A DNA stretch of 12,821 bases from Alphaproteobacteria bacterium. GTDB taxonomy: Bacteria; Pseudomonadota; Alphaproteobacteria; Rhizobiales; Devosiaceae. A program made the position numbers and the translations under genes. This document shows, in pieces, positions 7,685 to 12,821 of this stretch. The DNA lies in assembly GCA_018820005.1 (NCBI GenBank), contig JAHJOS010000680.1, positions 1 through 12,821 of the forward strand. Reading direction: 5' to 3'. How positions within the stretch are numbered: the stretch's first letter is position 1; every line of letters starts with the position of its first letter. The notes under the pieces were generated by a model. It searched no databases and was not told the DNA's origin. It saw only the letters and a list, made by a program, of their open reading frames with translations.

Positions 7685-7712
7685 CCAAACGGGCTGTGAC
7701 ATAACAGAGAAC

Positions 7713-8525
7713 ATGACTGAAGATCGACCGCTAAATCACGACGAAATGCTCGCCGTGCTCGATTGGTATCGGGCTGCGGGCGTCGATATTGCGGTTGGCG
7801 GAGAGCCGGTGGACCGCTTTGCGCAGCGCGCGCCTGCCCGCGTTGCGGTGCAGCCGGCTATGGCCGCGGCAGCGCCCCAGGCGAGCGGGGGCACGGCTGA
7901 ACCATCGGTGATCGGCGGCGATCCGGCGGAAGCCCGCACACTGGCCGCGTCGGCGCACGATCTTGTCGCGCTTGAAGCGATCCTGAACAGCTATGACGGG
8001 TGTGGCCTCAAGCTCCGCGCCACTCAACTGGTGTTTGGCGATGGCAATGGGCAGGCCGATGTCATGCTGATCGGCGAGGCGCCGGGGGCCGAAGAGGACC
8101 AGCAGGGCAAGCCATTCGTGGGCAAATCCGGCCAGTTGCTGGATCGGATGCTGGCCGCGATCGGGCTCGACCGTACGCGCGTCTACATCGCCAATACCGT
8201 GCCCTGGCGGCCACCGGGCAATCGTACGCCCACGCCCGAGGAAATGGCGCTCTGCCTGCCGTTCCTGCATCGGCAGGTGGAACTGGTCGCACCCAAAGTC
8301 ATCATGACGCTGGGTGGCCCGGCCATGCAGACGCTGTTCGACACTACCAGCGGCATTATCAAGATGCGCGGAAAATGGTCGACACTGCAGGTCGGTCGCC
8401 ATCAGGTTGAGGCCATCCCGACGCTGCATCCGGCCTATCTGTTGCGCAATCCCGCCGCCAAGGAACAGGCGTGGCAGGATATGCTCGGTCTCAAGCTCAA
8501 GCTGGTCGAGCTCGGGCTGGCCTAG
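7713..8525 (+). CDS. Uracil-DNA glycosylase, family-4-like, with only two cysteines
   Basis: A base-excision repair enzyme that removes uracil from DNA. The 270-residue protein has an Ala/Gly-rich, variable N-terminal third (about 1-85), then the catalytic fold: motif A GEAPGAEEDQQGKPFVGKSG at 121-140, PWRPPGNRTPTPEE at 164-177, and motif B HPAYLL at 239-244. Canonical family 4 enzymes bind a [4Fe-4S] cluster through four cysteines; here only Cys97 (DGCGLK) and Cys181 (LCLPF) occur in the whole protein, the second Cys of the usual CxxC is absent, and Trp165 stands where KCRPP is usual. A cluster-free variant is therefore likely. The ATG at 7713 follows a weak CAGAGAAC; an upstream in-frame ATG at 7641 would overlap ETF-QO and adds no recognisable sequence. 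It has its own promoter region, divergent from ETF-QO. Confidence 0.9.
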   Translation: MTEDRPLNHDEMLAVLDWYRAAGVDIAVGGEPVDRFAQRAPARVAVQPAMAAAAPQASGGTAEPSVIGGDPAEARTLAASAHDLVALEAILNSYDGCGLKLRATQLVFGDGNGQADVMLIGEAPGAEEDQQGKPFVGKSGQLLDRMLAAIGLDRTRVYIANTVPWRPPGNRTPTPEEMALCLPFLHRQVELVAPKVIMTLGGPAMQTLFDTTSGIIKMRGKWSTLQVGRHQVEAIPTLHPAYLLRNPAAKEQAWQDMLGLKLKLVELGLA

Positions 8526-8610
8526 CGGCTGGGCATCTGCCGACACCAAAAAGATGCAGACTGCGGCCCAAATCGGTTGCACCAATCCCCGTCTGCCGCG
8601 CTAATGTCAC

Positions 8611-8629
8611 CGTTGCGTGATTTGCAACG
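8611..8629. promoter_or_regulatory. Inverted repeat upstream of the YcaD-like MFS gene
   Basis: CGTTGC (8611-8616), 7 nt, GCAACG (8624-8629) is a perfect 6-bp inverted repeat; its right arm is also part of an overlapping 8-bp palindrome CAACGTTG (8625-8632). A related imperfect dyad, ATCGGT-TGC-ACCAAT, lies at 8572-8586. They sit 30-90 bp before the transporter start and could be an operator. A weak -35/-10 pair TTGCGT (8614) and TATCAA (8638) overlaps the main repeat. Confidence 0.3.
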
Positions 8630-8658
8630 TTGTTCCCTATCAAAGCGCCGAAGGTGTC

Positions 8659-9954
8659 ATGGCTTCCGTCATCAAGATCTATGCCCTTTTCCTCGGTTCA
8701 GCGCTGCTGATGTTCGGCGGCGGCCTGCAAGGCCTGCTGCTGTCGGTGCGTGGTGCCGAAGAGAATTTCTCGCTGCTCGCGCTTGGCCTGATCGGCACGG
8801 GCTGGTCCGTCGGTTTCGTTGCCGGATCGCTCACCGTGCCCCTGGTGGTGCGCAAGGTCGGCCACATCCGCGCCTTCTCGGTGATGGCGGCGATCGGGAC
8901 GATCACCATCCTGCTCAACCTGATGTGGATCAACGATATCAGCTGGATCTTCCTGCGCGCCCTGTCGGGCTTCTGCTTTGCCGGCGCAGCGATGATCGTG
9001 GAGAGCTGGCTCAACGAGGTCGCCGAAAACAAGAGCCGCGGCACGATCTTTTCGATCTATGTCACCATCAACATGGCCGCCTCGACGCTGGGCCAGATCG
9101 CCATGTCGGTCACCGGTACGGCGGGCTATGTGCCCTTCGTGCTGGGCGCGATCAGCTTTATCTGCGCCATCCTGCCCACCGCGCTGACCTCGAGCCCGCA
9201 GCCCCGCCCGCTGTCGTCGGCCAAAATCGATATCGGCCTGCTCTATCGCACCTCGCCGGTGGCAGCCATCGCCGCCTTTTCGGTCGGCATGGCCAATGGT
9301 TCGTTCGGCACGCTGGCGCCGGTCTATGGTTATGAGCGTGGGCTGGACGCGGGTGGCATTGCGTTCCTCTTCTCGCTGGCTGCCATTCTGGGTGCCCTGG
9401 CGCAAATTCCGTTCGGGCGGCTTTCGGACCATATTGATCGCCGTCTGGTGCTGATTGGCCTGTCCGGCTTTGCCTCAGTGGTGGGCATTTTGACCGTGCT
9501 CATCAACCCCGAAGCCGGCTGGGTGATGTATGTGCTGTTTGCCGCCTATGGCTTTGCCGCCAACCCGATCTACGCAGTCGCGGTGGCCCATGCCAATGAC
9601 TTTGCCAAGGAGGGCGAATTCGCCCGCATCGCCGGCGGCATGCTGGTCATCCTGGGCGTTGGCCTGGCTATTGGCCCGGCGGTGTCGTCGCTGATCATGA
9701 GCGCGTGGTCGCCGGTGGGCCTCTTCATCGTCACGGGGGCGTTTCACGGGGCGCTGGCCATCACGGCGTATCTGCGCATGCGCGTCCGCAAGGGCATCGA
9801 TGCCGCTGATCGCGCACCGTTCCAGGCCATGGGCACTGATCGCCAGGTGACCATCGAATCGATCGAGCTTGATCCGCGCGCCGATTTTGATAGTGCGGAG
9901 ATGGGGCGCGACGAAGAGCCCGTGCCTGACGAGCTGGCATCGGCCAAAGCCTAG
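8659..9954 (+). CDS. MFS transporter, YcaD-like family
   Basis: A 431-residue inner-membrane permease with about 12 hydrophobic segments. Features seen: motif-A-like VVRKVGHIRAF at 63-73, the subfamily hallmark MIVESWLNE at 112-120 followed by SRGTIFSIY, and the second-half motif A GRLSDHIDRR at 253-262. These place it with the YcaD-type major facilitator proteins, whose substrates are largely unknown. A hydrophilic tail of about 50 residues, rich in Asp and Glu, ends the protein in the cytoplasm. The start is the ATG at 8659 with GAAGG close upstream; a GTG at 8617 in frame would add 14 residues unlike the family N-terminus. The stop TAG overlaps the ribosome-binding site of moaB, so the two genes are almost certainly cotranscribed and coupled. 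Confidence 0.88.
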   Translation: MASVIKIYALFLGSALLMFGGGLQGLLLSVRGAEENFSLLALGLIGTGWSVGFVAGSLTVPLVVRKVGHIRAFSVMAAIGTITILLNLMWINDISWIFLRALSGFCFAGAAMIVESWLNEVAENKSRGTIFSIYVTINMAASTLGQIAMSVTGTAGYVPFVLGAISFICAILPTALTSSPQPRPLSSAKIDIGLLYRTSPVAAIAAFSVGMANGSFGTLAPVYGYERGLDAGGIAFLFSLAAILGALAQIPFGRLSDHIDRRLVLIGLSGFASVVGILTVLINPEAGWVMYVLFAAYGFAANPIYAVAVAHANDFAKEGEFARIAGGMLVILGVGLAIGPAVSSLIMSAWSPVGLFIVTGAFHGALAITAYLRMRVRKGIDAADRAPFQAMGTDRQVTIESIELDPRADFDSAEMGRDEEPVPDELASAKA

Positions 9955-9957
9955 GAG
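9953..9957 (+). promoter_or_regulatory. Ribosome-binding site of moaB overlapping the MFS stop codon
   Basis: AGGAG begins inside the TAG stop (9952-9954) of the upstream transporter and lies 6 nt before the moaB ATG at 9964. This is an ideal site and suggests translational coupling of the two genes. Confidence 0.8.
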
Positions 9958-9963
9958 ACTCCA

Positions 9964-10500
9964 ATGTTCAAGACCGCCCGGTTCGAGGACCGCGCCTTCA
10001 AGCCATTGTCGATCGCGGTGATCGCCGTGTCCGACACGCGCGACCTCGAGACCGATACCGGCGGCGCGCTGCTCAAGTCGTTGCTGGAGGAAGACGGGCA
10101 TCGTTGCGCTGCCCGCGTCGTGGTGCGCGACGATATCCAGCTCATCCGCCAGGCCGTGCAGGGCTTTGTCGCTGACCCAACGGTCGATGTGGTGCTGACC
10201 ACCGGCGGCACCGGCTTTTCCGGCCGCGACGTGACACCCGAGGCGGTCGAGCCGCTGTTCGACAAGCGCATGGAAGGCTTTTCCGTGCTGTTCCACCAGT
10301 ATTCGGCCACCACGGTGGGCACCAGTTCGCTGCAATCGCGCGCTACGGCCGGGCTGATCGGCACGACGTTCGTCTTCTGCCTGCCCGGGTCACGCGGCGC
10401 CTGCCGCGACGCCTGGGAGGGCATTCTGACCCACCAGCTCGACTATCGGCACAAGCCCTGCAATTTCGTCGAACTGATGCCCCGGCTGGCCGAGCGCTGA
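9964..10500 (+). CDS. moaB: Molybdenum cofactor biosynthesis protein B (MoaB/MogA-type)
   Basis: A cytoplasmic enzyme of the MoaB/MogA fold, which acts on molybdopterin (adenylylation before molybdenum insertion). In E. coli the active adenylyltransferase is MogA, and MoaB can take that role in other bacteria. The 178 residues cover the usual length. Seen motifs: IAVIAVSDTRDLETDTGG at 17-34, VVLTTGGTGFSGRDVTPEAV at 76-95 (the pterin-binding TTGGTG and GRDVTPEA), and FCLPGSRGACRDAW at 138-151. It follows the YcaD-like MFS gene by 9 nt. Whether the transporter relates to molybdate or cofactor traffic is unknown. A strong terminator follows 25 nt downstream. Confidence 0.94.
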   Translation: MFKTARFEDRAFKPLSIAVIAVSDTRDLETDTGGALLKSLLEEDGHRCAARVVVRDDIQLIRQAVQGFVADPTVDVVLTTGGTGFSGRDVTPEAVEPLFDKRMEGFSVLFHQYSATTVGTSSLQSRATAGLIGTTFVFCLPGSRGACRDAWEGILTHQLDYRHKPCNFVELMPRLAER

Positions 10501-10525
10501 GCGCCTTTCGCTTGGTACAAATAAA

Positions 10526-10549
10526 AACGGCGTCCCGAGGGACGCCGTT
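10526..10549. terminator. Bidirectional rho-independent terminator
   Basis: AACGGCGTCCC (10526-10536) pairs perfectly with GGGACGCCGTT (10539-10549), an 11-bp stem around a GA centre. On the minus strand the stem is followed directly by a T-run (complement of ATAAAAA at 10521-10527), ideal for ending the DHA2 transporter transcript; on the plus strand the looser GTCGTTTT follows and can end the MFS-moaB transcript. It lies in the 72-bp gap between these convergent genes. Confidence 0.9.
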
Positions 10550-10572
10550 GTCGTTTTGAGTATGGGCCTCGT

Positions 10573-12057
10573 CTAGTGTCCGTGGCCGCCCATGCCGCCC
10601 GGCTGGGCTTCGGGCTTGCGCACAAGACAAGCCGCGCCGATGGCGAGCAGGGAGATCACTGCACCCACCAGGAACGCCAGCTGGATGCCGCCAGCCAGGG
10701 CCGACACAGGTTCGGTGCCCGCAGCGGTCAGGCTTGCTGTGCGCAGCGTCATCAGCGCGACGAACAAGGCAATGCCCGCGGCACCAGCCACCTGCTGCAC
10801 CGAGCCCAGGATGGCGCTGCCATGGGAATAGAGATCCATGCGCAGCGACCCCATGGCGGCGGTGAACAGCGGGGTGAACGTCAGCGCAAGGCCGATGCTG
10901 ATGACGATATGGCCGACGAGGATCGCCCAGACGGAGGTGTACTGGTCCACCCGGGTCAGCGCCCAGAGCACGATGGACACAAGGATCGTGCCCGGCACCA
11001 GCAGCGGCGTCGGACCATATTTGTCAAACAGGCGACCAACCGAGGGCGCGAGCAGGCCCATCAGCAGTCCGCCCGGCAGCAGCAGCAGGCCAGTCTGCAG
11101 CGTGTCAATGCCCAGCACGTTCTGGGTATAGATGGGCAGCAGGATCACGGTGCCGAACAGCGCCATCATGGCGCAGGCCATGGTCAGCACCGAGACGGTG
11201 TAATTGCGCGAGCGGAAGGTCCGCAAATCGAGCAATGCCTTGTCCTGCCGTGACAGACCGATCTGGCGCCAGATGAAGATGGCCATGGCGACAATGCCCA
11301 CGACCAATGGCAGCCAGATGGGGAAGGCGGCGCCTTCGACACTGCCTTCACCCAGGCTGGAGAGGCCATAGACCAGCCCACCGAAACCGATCACCGAAAG
11401 CAGCACGGACAACAGATCGAGCGGGGCATAGCGCGGCGTCGTCACGTTCTGGATGCGCATGCTGCCCAGCACCAGCGCAAAAGCAGCGATTGGCAACATG
11501 ACAATGAACATCCAGCGCCATTCCAGCACATTGAGGATGAAACCGCCGATGGTGGGGCCGATTGCCGGCGCCACCGAGATGACGATGGAAATATTGCCCA
11601 TGGTCTTGCCGCGCGATTCCGGCGGCACCAGTGTCATCACCGTCGTCATCAGCAGCGGCATCATGATGGCGGTGCCCACGGCCTGAATGACGCGGCCGAA
11701 GATCAGCAGTTCAATGCCGGGAGAGGCCGCGCAGATCAGGGTGCCGGCGGTGAAGATCGACATGGCCAGCATGAAGATGGGGCGCGTATTGAGACGCTGC
11801 AGCAGGAAGCCGGTGATCGGAATGACGATCGCCATGGTCAGCAGAAACGCTGTCGTCAGCCACTGCGCGATATTGGGCTGTACACCCAGATCTGCCATGA
11901 GATGCGGGATGGCCACGCTCATCATGGTTTCGTTGAGAAAGACCACGAAAGTCGACCCCAGCAGCAGGGCAATCACCAGGCGGTTGCGGGCGGCATTGTC
12001 GAGAACCGGTGCGGGCTGGTCCGGCATGGCGTCCAGCGCCGGTGCATCAGTGGTCAT
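10573..12057 (-). CDS. DHA2-family multidrug efflux MFS transporter (LmrB/EmrB-like)
   Basis: A 494-residue inner-membrane H+ antiporter of the 14-helix DHA2 group, likely exporting drugs or other toxic compounds. Seen motifs: LNETMMSVAIPHLMADL at 41-57 (motif D1, with Asn42 where LDxT is common, as in LmrB/Mdr-like proteins), QWLTTAFLLTMAIVIPITGFL at 65-85, motif B GRVIQAVGTAIMMP at 121-134 with the conserved Arg122, and motif C APAIGPTIGGFI at 163-174. The C-terminus is a short GGMGGHGH tail. The ATG at 12057 has AAGGA about 7 nt upstream; the frame stays open to 12423, but that extension is charged, non-hydrophobic and unlike the family. There is no emrA-like membrane-fusion gene beside it and no adjacent regulator gene in the window. 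It ends 23 nt before the shared terminator. Confidence 0.92.
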   Translation of the reverse strand: MTTDAPALDAMPDQPAPVLDNAARNRLVIALLLGSTFVVFLNETMMSVAIPHLMADLGVQPNIAQWLTTAFLLTMAIVIPITGFLLQRLNTRPIFMLAMSIFTAGTLICAASPGIELLIFGRVIQAVGTAIMMPLLMTTVMTLVPPESRGKTMGNISIVISVAPAIGPTIGGFILNVLEWRWMFIVMLPIAAFALVLGSMRIQNVTTPRYAPLDLLSVLLSVIGFGGLVYGLSSLGEGSVEGAAFPIWLPLVVGIVAMAIFIWRQIGLSRQDKALLDLRTFRSRNYTVSVLTMACAMMALFGTVILLPIYTQNVLGIDTLQTGLLLLPGGLLMGLLAPSVGRLFDKYGPTPLLVPGTILVSIVLWALTRVDQYTSVWAILVGHIVISIGLALTFTPLFTAAMGSLRMDLYSHGSAILGSVQQVAGAAGIALFVALMTLRTASLTAAGTEPVSALAGGIQLAFLVGAVISLLAIGAACLVRKPEAQPGGMGGHGH

Positions 12058-12152
12058 GGTGTCGTCCTTGGTTTGGAAAATAGTCTTGCCCGCATGACGT
12101 TCCAGAGGCGGCGATTTCGACGGCTTGTCACAAACAGCTCCGTCAGGAGATG

Positions 12153-12170
12153 TCAGCAGCCGATTGCTGA
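12153..12170. promoter_or_regulatory. Dyad upstream of the DHA2 efflux gene, possible operator
   Basis: TCAGCA (12153-12158), 6 nt, TGCTGA (12165-12170) is a perfect 18-bp dyad, about 95 bp before the transporter ATG. The spacing suits a TetR- or MarR-type operator, but no such regulator gene lies in the window. Confidence 0.3.
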
Positions 12171-12368
12171 AATGGATCGTTCTATGGTCCAGGCCCACAT
12201 CGAAGCGGGAAATGCCGCCACGGTCTGAGATCTCTGCGGACCTTGGGCACCGACCAAAATCGATATGAGCTTTTGCCGGTCCGGTCCAGTGGCGAGGCTG
12301 CAACGCCGCCTTGCAGCGCGCGGATGCCTGCCGCTTTGCCATAGACCGCGCGGATCTCTCGATGTCGT

Positions 12369-12383
12369 GTTCTTGTTTCGTTC
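12369..12383. promoter_or_regulatory. LexA (SOS) box, alphaproteobacterial GTTC-N7-GTTC
   Basis: GTTC (12369-12372), TTGTTTC, GTTC (12380-12383) is an exact match to the direct-repeat LexA box known from Rhizobiales and Rhodobacter, including a T-rich spacer. It lies 75 bp before the radical SAM ATG and covers the candidate -35 TTGTTT (12373-12378), so LexA binding would block that promoter. The transporter on the other side starts 311 bp away and is a less likely target. Confidence 0.65.
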
Positions 12384-12401
12384 TTGCCGTGATGCTAGAA
12401 G
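12373..12401 (+). promoter_or_regulatory. Candidate promoter of the radical SAM gene
   Basis: TTGTTT (12373-12378), 17 nt, TAGAAG (12396-12401) is a modest match to a housekeeping -35/-10 pair. It would start transcription near 12408, giving a leader of about 50 nt. The -35 sits inside the LexA-type box. Confidence 0.35.
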
Positions 12402-12412
12402 AGAACATCGAA

Positions 12413-12438
12413 CCCGGCCGCACGATTCGACGGCCGGG
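12413..12438 (+). repeat. GC-rich leader hairpin before the radical SAM gene
   Basis: CCCGGCCG (12413-12420) pairs perfectly with CGGCCGGG (12431-12438) around a 10-nt loop, an 8-bp all-GC stem. It would lie in the 5' leader, 8 nt before the ribosome-binding site. No T-run follows on either strand, so it is not a standard terminator. Confidence 0.55.
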
Positions 12439-12458
12439 GACAGGCAGGAGACGTCGTC

Positions 12459-12821
12459 ATGGCCCTTTATCAAGCACCGTCGTTTGAAGCCCTCGAACAG
12501 CTCAGCCGGAGCCGTGACGCTGATCTGGCGCGGCGTGAATTGCTCAGTCCCGACCGTGTGCGCGGTCGTGGCGCCCAGAGCAATCGCAGCGGCCGGTTTG
12601 AAAAGCAGACCCGCGAGGGGTTTGATGATGGCTGGGACAATGTCGAACCCCTGTCGATCTTTGAGACTATCGAGCACGTCGAGCGCGCCAAGACGATCAT
12701 CACCAGCAATGACAGCCCCGATATCGGTTTCGAGCGCTCGATCAACGCCTATCGCGGCTGTGAACACGGCTGCTCATATTGCTACGCGCGGCCCACGCAT
12801 GCTTTCCTGGGTCATTCGGCA
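12459..12821 (+). CDS. PA0069/Rv2578c-family radical SAM protein, N-terminal part (cut by window edge)
   Basis: The first 121 codons of a radical SAM enzyme; the frame is open to the right edge. Such enzymes use a [4Fe-4S] cluster to split SAM and start radical chemistry. The N-terminal region shows RGRGAQSNRSGRFE at 35-48, then SINAYRGCEHGCSYCYARPTHAF at 94-116, with the cluster ligands Cys101, Cys105 and Cys108 in a CxxxCxxC motif followed by the family-typical YARPTHAF. This matches the PA0069/Rv2578c group, distantly related to spore photoproduct lyase; its reaction is not known to me. The ATG at 12459 follows an excellent AGGAG (12446-12450) with 8-nt spacing. A LexA-type box over the candidate promoter suggests SOS control. 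Confidence 0.88.
   Translation, partial: MALYQAPSFEALEQLSRSRDADLARRELLSPDRVRGRGAQSNRSGRFEKQTREGFDDGWDNVEPLSIFETIEHVERAKTIITSNDSPDIGFERSINAYRGCEHGCSYCYARPTHAFLGHSA

Larger units (their letters stand above)
12058..12458. other. 401-bp non-coding divergent regulatory region
   Basis: No convincing gene is present between the divergent DHA2 transporter and radical SAM genes. The stretch holds the start-side signals of both: a dyad TCAGCA-N6-TGCTGA (12153-12170) on the transporter side, a 9-bp direct repeat CGCGCGGAT at 12317-12325 and 12347-12355, a LexA-type box (12369-12383), a candidate promoter, and a GC-rich leader hairpin (12413-12438) on the radical SAM side. About 150 bp in the middle show nothing I can name. 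Confidence 0.7.

Noticed and set aside
7641..7712. Upstream ATG for the uracil glycosylase
   Set aside because: It overlaps the start of the divergent ETF-QO gene and encodes 24 residues with no likeness to the family.
12403..12413. Second GAAC direct repeat (GAAC-ATC-GAAC) as another LexA box
   Set aside because: The spacer is 3 nt rather than the 7 nt required for alphaproteobacterial LexA.
12058..12423. N-terminal extension of the DHA2 transporter
   Set aside because: The 122 extra residues are charged and non-hydrophobic, run over the LexA-type box, and the ATG at 12057 has a good ribosome-binding site and normal family length.
1..12821. A CRISPR array, defence island, prophage or insertion sequence
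   Set aside because: No spaced repeats, transposase, integrase, nuclease or toxin-antitoxin signature was seen on either strand; gene content is core metabolism plus two transporters.

Overview
The window looks like chromosome from a GC-rich alphaproteobacterium, most likely of the order Hyphomicrobiales (a Devosia-like lineage would fit). The support is the short intergenic gaps, the mix of housekeeping genes, the style of the proteins (alphaproteobacterial decaprenyl/octaprenyl synthase, a TPR protein ending in a GRRLEAKFQW-type tail, a family-4-like uracil glycosylase with only two cysteines) and a LexA box of the alphaproteobacterial form GTTC-N7-GTTC. No rRNA, tRNA, CRISPR array, insertion sequence or phage gene was seen. 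Most of the window is ordinary core genome; I did not find a defence island or a clearly new multi-gene system.

Layout, left to right. (1) 1-2153, minus strand: a four-gene operon reading leftwards, tRNA1(Val) m6A methyltransferase-like gene, S49 peptidase (sppA-like), a 77-residue one-helix membrane protein, and glyQ, which runs off the left edge. (2) 2249-3262, plus: a long-chain polyprenyl diphosphate synthase (quinone side chain), divergent from (1) across a 95-bp gap with an inverted repeat. (3) 3259-5893, minus: a secreted TPR protein followed by ispE; the ispE stop and the polyprenyl synthase stop share one CTAG. (4) 6001-7647, minus: electron-transfer flavoprotein:ubiquinone oxidoreductase. 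(5) 7713-8525, plus: uracil-DNA glycosylase, divergent from (4). (6) 8659-10500, plus: a YcaD-like MFS transporter coupled to moaB. (7) 10526-10549: a strong terminator between convergent genes. (8) 10573-12057, minus: a DHA2 (LmrB/EmrB-like) drug-efflux MFS protein. (9) 12058-12458: a 401-bp non-coding divergent region with a candidate LexA box and a strong leader hairpin. (10) 12459-12821, plus: the N-terminal part of a PA0069/Rv2578c-type radical SAM protein, cut by the right edge.

Functional links. Polyprenyl synthase, IspE and ETF-QO all bear on isoprenoid/ubiquinone supply and use: IspE helps make IPP, the synthase builds the quinone tail, and ETF-QO reduces ubiquinone. The uracil glycosylase and the radical SAM gene with its LexA box bear on DNA damage. 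The most notable items are the LexA box placed over the candidate -35 of the radical SAM gene, and the uracil glycosylase that keeps only two of the four usual iron-sulphur cysteines.
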